A stretch of DNA of 64,000 bases, taken from the NCBI RefSeq assembly GCF_013350005.1, contig NZ_JABVWW010000009.1:44095-108094 (forward strand), written 5' to 3'. A model generated the notes under the pieces. The model worked only from the letters and a program-made list of their open reading frames with translations. It had not been told where the DNA came from and ran no database searches. Below, in pieces: positions 1 to 8,573 of this stretch (positions are counted from its first letter, which is position 1; every line of letters begins with the position of its first letter). Source of the DNA: Methylocystis silviterrae. Lineage in GTDB: Bacteria; Pseudomonadota; Alphaproteobacteria; Rhizobiales; Beijerinckiaceae. Both the position numbers and the translations under genes were made by a program.

Positions 1-938
1 CACCCGCCGTCGACAAAAGATCGAGCTGTCACCGCCGCTCCTACCTCGAGCGGTGTCGGGTCCGACCAAAAGCGCAACGAAAACTTTTGCGCATCGACAC
101 GGTAGGGGCGATCCCAAAGAAACCGCATCTCAGTCATTTCCCGCAATAGAGGGAAGCCCAGCCCAAGGACCGGAAGGGATGCGAGCGGCAAGGCAAAAAT
201 ACGTGGTGCACGCTCGAGCGCCTGGGCGCCAAGAGTTAGAATTTCACGCGGCGTGCGCGTGGGCGCGCAGGGGAGGTGCCAAGCGTGGCCGTAAGCGTCG
301 TCCGGCGCGTCGAGCAGTGTGACGACCCCACGCGCGACGTCGGGAACATAAGCAAAATCATGCTGCGCATCTGGCGGCGACAGCAACAAGGCGCGCTTGC
401 TTTTGGCGATTGCGCCGAAGGCGTTCGCGCCCAAATGAGATAAGGTGACGCCGGGTCCATAAAAATCTGAGGTGCGTAGAGCCGTCGCCCGGATTCGTCC
501 AGCTTCCGCCGCCGCCATCCAGATACGGGTCGCCTCGACGCGAACGGCCGGCTTCACGCCAAAAGGAACAAGGGGCATGTCCTCCCGCAAGGGCGCGTTT
601 TGCGGACCATACATGTAAAGATTATCGACAAACACCATGCGGGCGCGCGTCGCCTCGCAGGCGCTAACAAAATTCATCATTGCGCGTGGCCAGGCGACGC
701 GCCAGACGTCGCCTGCATAGGGAAATCCGACCGCTACCACGATTTGCTGCGCACACTCAGTTGTCCGACGGACAGCCTCAGCGTCCAGGACGTCGCAAGC
801 GATGAAACGCGCGCCTTGAGGTAAATCCTTTGGCGTGTGGCGTTGCGCGACGCGAACGGAGACGCCTTGCGCGAGAAGCCGCCGCGTCGTCTCCCGTCCG
901 ACCGGGCCGAAGCCGAAGACCGTAACATCAGTGCTCAT
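1..938 (-). CDS. NAD(P)-dependent epimerase/dehydratase (SDR), 3' end outside window
   Basis: The reading frame is open from an ATG at 938 down to base 1 with no stop, so the C-terminus lies beyond the window. The N-terminus reads MSTDVTVFGFGPVGRETTRR, a Rossmann beta-alpha-beta with a GxGxxG-like glycine motif. Later segments (FVDNLYMYGP around residue 110 and a region near LRTSDFYGPG) fit the extended SDR/epimerase family. About 312 residues are visible, close to the usual family length, so little is missing. It is divergent from a LysR regulator and is probably its target, a common arrangement. The substrate cannot be told from sequence. Confidence 0.8.
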   Translation of the reverse strand, partial: MSTDVTVFGFGPVGRETTRRLLAQGVSVRVAQRHTPKDLPQGARFIACDVLDAEAVRRTTECAQQIVVAVGFPYAGDVWRVAWPRAMMNFVSACEATRARMVFVDNLYMYGPQNAPLREDMPLVPFGVKPAVRVEATRIWMAAAEAGRIRATALRTSDFYGPGVTLSHLGANAFGAIAKSKRALLLSPPDAQHDFAYVPDVARGVVTLLDAPDDAYGHAWHLPCAPTRTPREILTLGAQALERAPRIFALPLASLPVLGLGFPLLREMTEMRFLWDRPYRVDAQKFSLRFWSDPTPLEVGAAVTARSFVDGG

Positions 939-1046
939 CTGCCTCTGCTTCGAATCTCGTTAAATTTGTGAGCGGCCTCTCCAACCCTCATGCGGGCGAG
1001 GCCGCCTTGTGCGCATGAGCATATCGCGGCGCTTTGTATATAGAAA

Positions 1047-1074
1047 ATGCATTGTTATGATATCGACTATGCAT
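1047..1074. promoter_or_regulatory. Candidate LysR operator, ATGCAT-N16-ATGCAT
   Basis: Two self-complementary ATGCAT hexamers flank 16 bases in the divergent region, the second covering the LysR start codon. LysR proteins bind dyad sites in such divergent promoters, so this is a plausible autoregulatory site. No binding data; the match could be chance. Confidence 0.3.
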
Positions 1075-2025
1075 GAAACACATTTATCTGGCGTTGATCT
1101 CAATCTCTTGCCGCCGCTCAACGCCTTGCTGCGGCGGCGCAATGTCACGCGCGCCGCCGAAGACGTCGGGCTGAGCCAGCCGGCTATGAGTCGCGCGCTC
1201 GCGCGGTTGCGGGACCTGCTTGGCGACCCACTCCTCGTTCGCACGCGCGAAGGCTTCGTGTTGACTCCGAAGGCGCAAACGCTGGCGCCGCAGGTCGTCG
1301 CTGCGCTCGATGGTCTAAAGCCGGTATTTGCGCCGACGCCATTCGACCCCGCGAAAGAACGCCGAGTCTTGCGCGTCGCGGCGGCCGACGTTCAGTCGAT
1401 TTTGCTCGGACCGCCAATCATGAGCCGTCTGTCGCGTGAGGCGCCGCTGGTCGATCTTCGCTTCGAACCTTATGGCGGCGACGTTCTTAGTCGATTGGAG
1501 AGCGGCGCGCTCGACCTCGCCTTCGCGTTGACGACCACGCCTCTCCCGCCAGGGGTCGTGAGCCAGACGGTCGCCTGCGACGAGCTTGCGCTCATTCTGC
1601 GCCGAGGCCATCGGGCGGCAAAGCGCCGGTGGAAACTCGAGGATTACAGTCGTTTCGATCATGTCGGCGTCGCGCTGCTCGGCGATGGCGCGTCCGAGAT
1701 CGACGCCATGCTCGCGGCGTCAGGCGTGTCCCGCCGCATGGCCTTCATCGCCCCCCATTTTACGACCGCGCTCGCCTGCGTCGCGGCGACGGATATGGTG
1801 ACGACTCTCTCGGCCACATTTGCGCGCCGCTTCGCGGATCACTTCGGACTTATTTTGCTGAAGCCTCCTTTCCAGAATATCTCACTGCCGATGACCCTTG
1901 TTTCCTCCCAGCTTCGGGCCATGGACCCTTTGGTAAAATGGTTCTGCGCGCTCGTGCGAGACGAGGCGAAGAAAGTTTATGAAGGAGAACTCCCCTCTCG
2001 AAAGCGGCAGAGAACGCTCCGTTAA
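1069..2025 (+). CDS. LysR-family transcriptional regulator
   Basis: The N-terminus (DLNLLPPLNALLRRRNVTRAA followed by SQPAMSRALARLRDLLGD) is the winged helix-turn-helix of a LysR regulator of the NodD/LeuO type, with a substrate-binding-like effector domain after about residue 95. Length 318 aa is typical. I chose ATG 1069 rather than the upstream in-frame start at 1009 because the extra 20 residues are not LysR-like and overlap the presumed divergent promoter. It faces the epimerase gene at 938 and probably controls it. The effector is unknown. Confidence 0.85.
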   Translation: MHETHLSGVDLNLLPPLNALLRRRNVTRAAEDVGLSQPAMSRALARLRDLLGDPLLVRTREGFVLTPKAQTLAPQVVAALDGLKPVFAPTPFDPAKERRVLRVAAADVQSILLGPPIMSRLSREAPLVDLRFEPYGGDVLSRLESGALDLAFALTTTPLPPGVVSQTVACDELALILRRGHRAAKRRWKLEDYSRFDHVGVALLGDGASEIDAMLAASGVSRRMAFIAPHFTTALACVAATDMVTTLSATFARRFADHFGLILLKPPFQNISLPMTLVSSQLRAMDPLVKWFCALVRDEAKKVYEGELPSRKRQRTLR

Positions 2026-2314
2026 ACCGCCGGACCAGCTTCGATTCGGTCACGCCAAGTCAACGCCAAGACTGTCACGCCGTTGGCGGACGTCGTCTCC
2101 GGTCGCGTCCAGATCGCGGCACGGGGAGACGATTTCGCTGCGGAGTTCATCTGCGGCGCATTCGCAATGCGCGCGCCGCCGCTCAATCGGCGCTTCCGGC
2201 GGCGAGTGCCTCAAGGAATTTCATGCCGCTCGTCGCGATATCGCGCCGAACACGTCATCATGTCATGGCGCGACAGCGGAGCCCAAGCGCCTGCCTTTCC
2301 ATTTGACGGGCGAT

Positions 2315-2872
2315 TCACTTGAACGGGCTCTCGACGCCTGGCGGCAATGCGACGTGGAAACCCTGGTTGATCGCCGAAAACATCTGATAAAAACCGGACA
2401 GGACGACGAGTTCGATAAACCCTTCGACGCCAAACACCTTGATGGCTTCGTCCTGAACGTTCTGCGGAATATTTCGCCAGGACAATGTCGACGCCAACAC
2501 CGCGGCGACAAGATCATAGGGCGACGAAGCGACGGAGCTTAAGTCTTCGCCTTTCTCCAGGGCGCTGATCAGCGAGGATGGAACGCCTGCCGCTTCGGCG
2601 TGCTGAACATGATCAGCCCATTCGAAGGCGGCGCCGGTCCGGCGTGCGACGAACAGCACAACGAACTGATAGATCTCGCGGGGCAGATGGCCCTGGAACT
2701 TTAAATAATAGCCGAGGTCCTCGATCTTTTCGCAAAGCTGCGGATGGTTCATCAGGGCGGCGTAAGGACCGCCGAAGCCTGCGCCTTGCGCCTTCCGCCG
2801 TTCGACCATGCGGTCATAGCGGGCACGATCCGCCGGCGACAGCGTTGAAGGATCAAAAGGCAACTGAGCCAT
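2315..2872 (-). CDS. Carboxymuconolactone decarboxylase / AhpD-like family protein
   Basis: A 185-aa all-helical protein with the CMD-family layout: LPREIYQFVVLFVARRTGAAFEWADH around residues 85-110, then a second helical hairpin near residues 140-175. It lacks the CxxC pair of AhpD, so a thiol peroxidase-reductase role is unlikely; the EWADH segment instead resembles gamma-carboxymuconolactone-decarboxylase-like members. It starts 15 bp after the stop of the upstream ThDP enzyme on the same strand, so the two are probably one operon acting on a shared keto- or lactone-type substrate. The reaction is not assignable. Confidence 0.75.
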   Translation of the reverse strand: MAQLPFDPSTLSPADRARYDRMVERRKAQGAGFGGPYAALMNHPQLCEKIEDLGYYLKFQGHLPREIYQFVVLFVARRTGAAFEWADHVQHAEAAGVPSSLISALEKGEDLSSVASSPYDLVAAVLASTLSWRNIPQNVQDEAIKVFGVEGFIELVVLSGFYQMFSAINQGFHVALPPGVESPFK

Positions 2873-2887
2873 CGGCGCTTCCCCTTG

Positions 2888-4612
2888 TCACTCGTGGTAG
2901 GAATAGGCGGCAATGGCCTCGGCCCAGTCCTTCACCGGGGTCGTGAAGGCCTTGTCGGCTTTGACGTCGATGAGGCATGGGCCTTCTCCCTGCAACGCTC
3001 TCTCGAATGCGCCGGCAAGATCGTCCGGAGAGCGCACGGTTTCGGCGCGAGAGCCCAAGGCCCGCGCAAAACCTGCCCAGTCGTGATCCGGCAATCGCGT
3101 CATTTCGTCGGGCGTTGGACCGAGTCCATGCGCGCGCAACCAGACATTGCCGAGCGCGGCATTGTTGATGACGACGTAGATCACCGGCAGCTGGTAGCGC
3201 GCCGCGGTGGCGATTTCCATGCCGCCCATGCGCATGCATCCATCGCCCGTGACGACCGCCACGCGGCGGCGCGGCTGTGCGCATTGCACGCCGATCGCAG
3301 CGCCGATCGCCCAGCCCATCGGCCCGAGATTTGTGGCGGATACATAGGTTTTGGGTTCGTAAGCTTCCCAGTAATGACCGGCGAAGGCTCGATGGGCGCC
3401 GGAATCCACCACCAGAATGCCGTCGCGCGGGAACGCCTTTCTCAGCTCGCTGACGACGCGCGCCGGATGAATCGGAACCGCGTCGCTCTCGCAGTTTTCC
3501 GGGTCCTGCAGGCGCGGCTGGGAGCGGATCTGCGACATCCAAGCCGCGCGCGCGGAGAGCGTCGGCTCGAGAGCCGCGCGCAATCTGTCGCTCTGGTCGA
3601 GCAGATAGCGAAGATAGGCGCCGCAGCTGCCAACGATCCCGCCGTCCTGGACATGCGTCCCGATCGCGGAGGGCAGCAAGTTCACGCAGATCGTCCTATT
3701 GGGTTTGACTTGGAGCGCCCAATGCATCGTGTCGCGCTCGTTCAGTCCCGACCCCAAGATGATCAGGAGATCGAGCGAGGGGTCCATCAATGCCGCGCGG
3801 GAATGGTGCGTCCCCGCATAGCCGAAAACGCCGAGCGAAAGCGGATGGTCCTCTGGGAAGACGCCCTTTCCGCGCAGTGTCGTCGCGACGGGAATACGCC
3901 AAGTCTCGGCGAATTCCTTCAACGCATTGGCGGCTTTCGAGTGCTCGACGCCAGCGCCGGCCAGTATGGCGATCTTGACGGGCGGCTTGCCGCCGGCGCC
4001 GCCATAAAAATGCTGCAGCGACGACTCGGCGGCCGCCATCGAGAGCGCGTTGTAATTGATCAAGGCCGGATCAATCGGCGTATGGCTGACGGAAAGCTCT
4101 GCGGCCAGGCAGTCGCCTGGCAAGGAGAGATGTACGGGCGCAGCGGGACGGGTACGAAGCTGTAGCAGGGCGTGCTCAAGCAGATGCGGCATATTCTTCG
4201 GATTGTCGATCGAAGAGGAATAGCGGGTCAGCGGCTTCATGATCGCGACGTCGTCGAGCGTCTGGGGGCTTGCGTCCTGAAATACGCCCAAGCCCTCGAG
4301 GACGGTCGCCACTTCGCCGCTCATCAGAAGTAGCGGCGAGCCGTCGGACTGCGCGGTTGCCACCGCGGTGACCGTATTGGTGAGGCCGGGGCCGCCGATG
4401 CAAAGCGCGGCGCCAAAATTTCCGCTCGCCCGCGCGTAGCCGTCCGCCATATAGGCGGCGCCGCCTTCTTGCGCGGCGACGATCGGCGTCAGCGCTTCCT
4501 GTCGTCCGAAAGCAGGCAGAAAAGGATCGACGAGGCCGCCGGGCACCATGAACACATGGTCGAGTCCTTCGCGCGCCAGCGCTTCGAGGATAAAATCGAC
4601 CCCTAGGTGCAT
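2888..4612 (-). CDS. Thiamine-diphosphate-dependent enzyme, acetolactate-synthase-like
   Basis: This 574-aa protein has the three-domain ThDP fold. The pyrimidine-binding domain carries the conserved glutamate in AAQEGGAAYMADGYARASG (about residues 46-64). The cofactor domain has GDGCMRMGGMEIATA with the downstream Asn in VVINNAALG, the GDG-N motif that binds Mg-diphosphate. The family includes acetolactate synthase, benzoylformate decarboxylase and sulfoacetaldehyde acetyltransferase; no feature separates these. No small regulatory subunit (IlvH) is adjacent, which argues against a biosynthetic acetolactate synthase. It leads a two-gene operon with a CMD-family protein. Confidence 0.8.
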   Translation of the reverse strand: MHLGVDFILEALAREGLDHVFMVPGGLVDPFLPAFGRQEALTPIVAAQEGGAAYMADGYARASGNFGAALCIGGPGLTNTVTAVATAQSDGSPLLLMSGEVATVLEGLGVFQDASPQTLDDVAIMKPLTRYSSSIDNPKNMPHLLEHALLQLRTRPAAPVHLSLPGDCLAAELSVSHTPIDPALINYNALSMAAAESSLQHFYGGAGGKPPVKIAILAGAGVEHSKAANALKEFAETWRIPVATTLRGKGVFPEDHPLSLGVFGYAGTHHSRAALMDPSLDLLIILGSGLNERDTMHWALQVKPNRTICVNLLPSAIGTHVQDGGIVGSCGAYLRYLLDQSDRLRAALEPTLSARAAWMSQIRSQPRLQDPENCESDAVPIHPARVVSELRKAFPRDGILVVDSGAHRAFAGHYWEAYEPKTYVSATNLGPMGWAIGAAIGVQCAQPRRRVAVVTGDGCMRMGGMEIATAARYQLPVIYVVINNAALGNVWLRAHGLGPTPDEMTRLPDHDWAGFARALGSRAETVRSPDDLAGAFERALQGEGPCLIDVKADKAFTTPVKDWAEAIAAYSYHE

Positions 4613-4872
4613 TCCCAGCTCCCATTCACGATTGACGCGCCAGGCGCGTATCGAAAAAGCGCAATTGCCAGCACTTCATATAGTCGAGCGCAAGCTAGAG
4701 GATCAATGGACGATTTTGACCGCCACAGGCGCAGCGGAAGCAAGCGGCGTCTCGCGGCGCATCGCGAACTCGGCCGTCGTCGCCTGAGTGAATCCGTGCG
4801 ACCAAGTTCCTATTTATGCTGTCGGCGCTACTCCAAGGGCCGCGCCGACGCGCTTTTCATATCTTCGGCTAG

Positions 4873-5901
4873 ATGACCAAGGATCTGATCGTTCCCGCCG
4901 CGGAGGGCCTCTACTGCCCTCCTGGAAAATTCCACATCGACCCCTGGCGCCCGGCGGCTCTGGCGGTGATTACGCACGGCCATTCTGATCACGCGCGATG
5001 GGGCAGCGGCGCCTATCTCTGTCACGAGGATTGCGCGCCGATCCTGCGCAGACGACTCGGCGACGTTCGCATCGAGACGCTGCGTTATGGCGAGAGCCGA
5101 AACATCGGCGAGGTGCGGCTCTCGCTGCATCCCGCCGGCCATGTCATCGGCTCGGCGCAGGTGCGCATCGAGCGCGGGGGCGAGGTCTGGGTCGCCTCCG
5201 GCGACTACAAGCTCGAAGCGGACGGCGTCAGTGCGCCTTTTGAGCCCGTCCAGTGCGATGTCTTCATCACCGAATCGACCTTCGGTCTGCCGATCTATCG
5301 CTGGCGCCCGCAAGCCGAAGTGATGGGCGACATCAATTCATGGTGGGCGGAAAATGCGCGCGCGGGACGCGCCAGCGTCATGCAAGCCTACGGGCTCGGC
5401 AAAGCGCAGCGCCTGCTCAGACATCTTGACGCCAATATCGGCCCGATCGTCTGCCACGGCGCGATCGAACCGCTCAATCAGATTCATCGCGATCTCGGCA
5501 TCTCGCTGCCGCCGACGCTCAACGTCGGCGCGCTCGACAAGGCGGGGCTTTCGCGCTGCTTTGCGCTGGCGCCGTCCCACGCCGTGCAAAGCGGGTGGAT
5601 TCGACGCTTTGGCGATCATTCAGACGCCTTCGCCAGCGGATGGATGCGGCTGCGCGGCAATCGGCGACGCCGCGGCGTCGATCAAGGCTTCGCGCTTTCC
5701 GATCATGCCGACTGGCCGGGTCTGTTGCAGGCGATCGCCGGAACCGGCGCAGAGCGTATCCTTGTCACGCATGGAAGCGGGGAGGCGCTTTCGCGCTATC
5801 TGCGCGAAAAAGGATATGACGCGCGGCCGATGGCGACCGAATATGGCGACGAAGAGGGCGAGGCGGAGCCGAACGCCGAGGCCGACACAGACGGCGCATG
5901 A
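4873..5901 (+). CDS. Ligase-associated DNA exonuclease (metallo-beta-lactamase fold)
   Basis: The 342-aa protein shows the MBL nuclease metal motif HGHSDHAR (about residues 36-43), then PAGHVIGSAQ, SGDYKLE and the ESTFGLP segment of the beta-CASP/CPSF-like group. Its stop overlaps the start of an ATP-dependent DNA ligase (ATGA at 5898). This exonuclease-ligase pair, usually with a helicase and a phosphoesterase, is a recognised bacterial DNA end-processing cluster of unproven physiological role. The frame ends in an acidic tail (DEEGEAEPNAEADTDGA). Start at ATG 4873 gives the full MBL domain. Confidence 0.88.
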   Translation: MTKDLIVPAAEGLYCPPGKFHIDPWRPAALAVITHGHSDHARWGSGAYLCHEDCAPILRRRLGDVRIETLRYGESRNIGEVRLSLHPAGHVIGSAQVRIERGGEVWVASGDYKLEADGVSAPFEPVQCDVFITESTFGLPIYRWRPQAEVMGDINSWWAENARAGRASVMQAYGLGKAQRLLRHLDANIGPIVCHGAIEPLNQIHRDLGISLPPTLNVGALDKAGLSRCFALAPSHAVQSGWIRRFGDHSDAFASGWMRLRGNRRRRGVDQGFALSDHADWPGLLQAIAGTGAERILVTHGSGEALSRYLREKGYDARPMATEYGDEEGEAEPNAEADTDGA

Positions 5902-7628
5902 AGACCTTCGCCACGCTCTACCGGCGCATCGACGCCGCGACGTCGACGCAGCACAAGAGACAGGCGCTGATCGACTATCTGCGCCTTGCGGTCGGCGATC
6001 CGGAGCAATATGCCAGCGCCGCCTGGACGGTCTATTTTCTCGCCGGCGGCAAGCCGCGCCAGATGATCTCGACCAAGCTCCTGCGCCAGTTCGCCTTGGA
6101 GGCGACCGAGCTGCCCGAGTGGCTCCTTGACGAGTGCTATCACAGCGTCGGCGACCTTGCAGAGACTCTGGCGCTTCTGCTGCCGCCGCCGACCCGCGTG
6201 GAAGACGCGCCGCTCGATCTTTGGATGAACGAACGGCTACTGCCCTTGCGCGAGCGCGATGACGCAGCGCGGCTCGCGGCGCTACGCGACTGGCTCGACG
6301 CCATGCCGTCCGACGACCGCTTGCCATTCTTCAAGCTCGTCACCGGCGAATTGCGCATCGGCGTCTCGAAGCTGCAAATGACCCAAGCGATCGCCCAGGC
6401 GACGGAGCTTGACGCCAAGCTCGTCGCGCAGCGGATGATGGGCTACACGCAGGCAAACCGCACGCCTCAGGCGCAAGATTTTATCGCGCTCGTCGCGCCG
6501 GCCGAAGCGGGCGAAGACGGGCGGCCTCTGCGCGGCCAGCCTTATCCGTTCTTTCTCGCGCACCCGCTTCAGACGCCGCTTTCGGCTTTTCCAGAACTGC
6601 TCGGCCCAGTCGACGACTGGCTCGTTGAATGGAAATTCGATGGTATACGCGCGCAGTTCATCCATCGCGCCGGAGAGTGGTGGCTGTGGTCGCGCGGCGA
6701 GGAGCTTGTCAGCGACAGTTTTCCGGAGCTTGCCGCGCTCGTCGATTTTCTCCCCGACGATATTGTCCTCGACGGCGAGCTTATCGTCGTCGCGCCCCGT
6801 TCGGACGCGCGTTCCGCTGTGGACGATCTTAGCGACCTGCGCTCCTTTTCCGAACTGCAGCAGCGTCTCGGACGCAAGCTTCTCACGCCCAAAATGCTGC
6901 GCGACAGGCCGGTGGCGCTGATCGCTTATGATCTGCTCGAGAAAGACGGCCACGATCTGCGCGAAAAGCCGCAGCGGGAGCGACGTGCGCTTCTCGAAGA
7001 GGTCGTGTCGCGCGCGCATTCCTGCGCGATGCAGGTCGGCGCCGATTTACCCCTGCGGCTCAGCCCGGCGCTGACGCAACCCGATTGGGAGTCCTTTGCA
7101 AGACAGCGCGAAGAGGCGCGGGCGCGCGGCGCTGAAGGCATGATGCTGAAGGCGATGAACGCGCCTTATGGCGTCGGACGCCAGAAGAGCGGCGCCGATC
7201 TCTGGTGGAAATGGAAACTCGATCCGATGAGCGTCGACGCCGTGCTGATCTACGCTGCGCGGGGCCATGGGCGCCGTTCGGGCGTTTACAGCGACTACAC
7301 ATTCGGGGTGTGGAGCGGCCCGCCGGAGCAGACGGACCGCACGCTGCTGCCCTTCGCCAAGGCCTATTCCGGGCTTTCGGACGAGGAGATGCGCAAGGTC
7401 GACGCGATGATCAGAAGGACGACGATCGAGAATTTCGGGCCGGTGCGCAGCGTGCGCCCGACGATGGTTTTCGAACTCGGCTTCGAGGGAATCGGCGCCA
7501 GCAACCGCCACAAAAGCGGCATCGCGGTTCGCTTTCCCCGCATGTTGCGCTGGCGACAGGATAAGCCCGTGGAGGACGCCGACACGATCGAGGCGCTACA
7601 CGCGCTATTGCCCGGCGGCGGCGCATGA
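5898..7628 (+). CDS. ATP-dependent DNA ligase (exonuclease-associated type)
   Basis: 576 aa. An N-terminal DNA-binding domain covers residues 1-200. The adenylation motif is EWKFDGIR with nucleotidyl-lysine K246, followed by an OB-fold domain carrying the WWKWKLDP motif. It should seal nicks using ATP, separately from the replicative NAD-dependent LigA. Translation is coupled to the upstream MBL exonuclease by a 4-bp overlap. The gene normally next in this cluster, a DEAD/DEAH helicase, is represented here only by a short remnant at 7655. Confidence 0.9.
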   Translation: MKTFATLYRRIDAATSTQHKRQALIDYLRLAVGDPEQYASAAWTVYFLAGGKPRQMISTKLLRQFALEATELPEWLLDECYHSVGDLAETLALLLPPPTRVEDAPLDLWMNERLLPLRERDDAARLAALRDWLDAMPSDDRLPFFKLVTGELRIGVSKLQMTQAIAQATELDAKLVAQRMMGYTQANRTPQAQDFIALVAPAEAGEDGRPLRGQPYPFFLAHPLQTPLSAFPELLGPVDDWLVEWKFDGIRAQFIHRAGEWWLWSRGEELVSDSFPELAALVDFLPDDIVLDGELIVVAPRSDARSAVDDLSDLRSFSELQQRLGRKLLTPKMLRDRPVALIAYDLLEKDGHDLREKPQRERRALLEEVVSRAHSCAMQVGADLPLRLSPALTQPDWESFARQREEARARGAEGMMLKAMNAPYGVGRQKSGADLWWKWKLDPMSVDAVLIYAARGHGRRSGVYSDYTFGVWSGPPEQTDRTLLPFAKAYSGLSDEEMRKVDAMIRRTTIENFGPVRSVRPTMVFELGFEGIGASNRHKSGIAVRFPRMLRWRQDKPVEDADTIEALHALLPGGGA

Positions 7629-7654
7629 TCGGACGACGCGCCAAATAGTCCGCC

Positions 7655-7789
7655 GTGAAGACCTTACTCACGGAGCGCGGCTGGGAGCCGTTTCGCTTCC
7701 AGCGGGACGTTTGGCGCGAAATGGCGAAGGGACGCTCAAATTGGGATCTGCCTGACGCCCGGGTTCCGCTACGGGTGGAACCCAGCTAA
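7655..7789 (+). pseudogene. Remnant of the ligase-associated DEAD/DEAH (Lhr-type) helicase
   Basis: A 45-codon frame with a GTG start encodes KTLLTERGWEPFRFQRDVWR and then MAKGRS, the conserved first residues of the helicase that follows this exonuclease and ligase in many genomes (a GW-PF-FQ-W motif followed by G-S-G). The match stops just where the APTGSGKT Walker A region should begin. The frame then continues as unrelated sequence to a stop that overlaps the end of convergent eutC. The original gene is about 800 codons, so more than 90 percent has been deleted. Identification is from memory of the family. Confidence 0.65.
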
Positions 7790-8571
7790 CTCTTGGCGTC
7801 GATCGCGCGCAGTTCTCCCGATGGAAGCGTATCGGCTTCGTCTTTGAGGTCGACGCCGGTCAGCTGGCGTCGGCGCGCCTCATGGCAAAGATAAACCAGC
7901 TTGCGCGCGGCGTCGGCATAGGGAAGGCCCTGCGGGCGGATATTCGAGAGGCAGTTACGCTCGGCGTCGGTGCGGCCGACGCGCGGCGCAAATGTGAGAT
8001 AGACGCCCATGCTGTCGGGCGAGGAAAGGCCCGGTCGTTCGCCGATGAAAACCGCCACAAGCCTTGCCCCAAGCGTTTCGCCAATATCGTCGCCGAGGGC
8101 CACGCGCCCCTGTTCGGCGAGAACGATCGGCGCGATTTTCCACGATGTTCGATCGAGAGATTGCAGCGCTCTTTCGAGCACTGGAATTGCATGCCGGGCG
8201 ATTGCGCGGGCGGATAGTCCTTCGGCGATGACAAATGAAAGGTCGTAATCGCCCGCGAGGGCTTTGAGATGCTGGCGGGAATCGTCGTCGAGTTTTCGGC
8301 CAAGGTCGGGACGCAGCAGAAAGCTTCGCCGATCGCGGGCGGCACTCTTCACGCGGACGGCCGTCAGCCCGCGCGAGGTCAACTCGTCGAAGAGCCGGTC
8401 GGCGTCGAGTCGCTCTTCCACCGCATCCCGCGCTTCGGCATGCGCCAGCTGGAAATCGAGAGTAGCGCGCGTCGTCAGCGCTGCTCCGGCGCGTGGCAGG
8501 AAAATTCTTGCCGGCGTCGCCGAACGCAGCATCGACATCTTATCAAGAGGCGTCGGGCGATCGTCGGCCAT
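7786..8571 (-). CDS. eutC: Ethanolamine ammonia-lyase small subunit
   Basis: The product (261 aa from this start) has the EutC signature: TPARIFLPRAGAALTTRATLDF near the N-terminus, split by family-typical spacing, and later the VFIGERPGLSSPDSMGVYLT segment that contributes to the adenosylcobalamin site. EutBC deaminates ethanolamine to acetaldehyde and ammonia. I place the start at ATG 8571, 2 bp after the eutB stop; a longer in-frame extension to 8667 lies inside eutB and is not EutC-like. No microcompartment genes or cobalamin riboswitch are visible nearby. Confidence 0.9.
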   Translation of the reverse strand: MADDRPTPLDKMSMLRSATPARIFLPRAGAALTTRATLDFQLAHAEARDAVEERLDADRLFDELTSRGLTAVRVKSAARDRRSFLLRPDLGRKLDDDSRQHLKALAGDYDLSFVIAEGLSARAIARHAIPVLERALQSLDRTSWKIAPIVLAEQGRVALGDDIGETLGARLVAVFIGERPGLSSPDSMGVYLTFAPRVGRTDAERNCLSNIRPQGLPYADAARKLVYLCHEARRRQLTGVDLKDEADTLPSGELRAIDAKS

Positions 8572-8573
8572 CC

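Noticed and set aside
2885..4165. 426-codon plus-strand frame
   Set aside because: Antisense to the ThDP enzyme, which has full catalytic motifs; the product has no family features.
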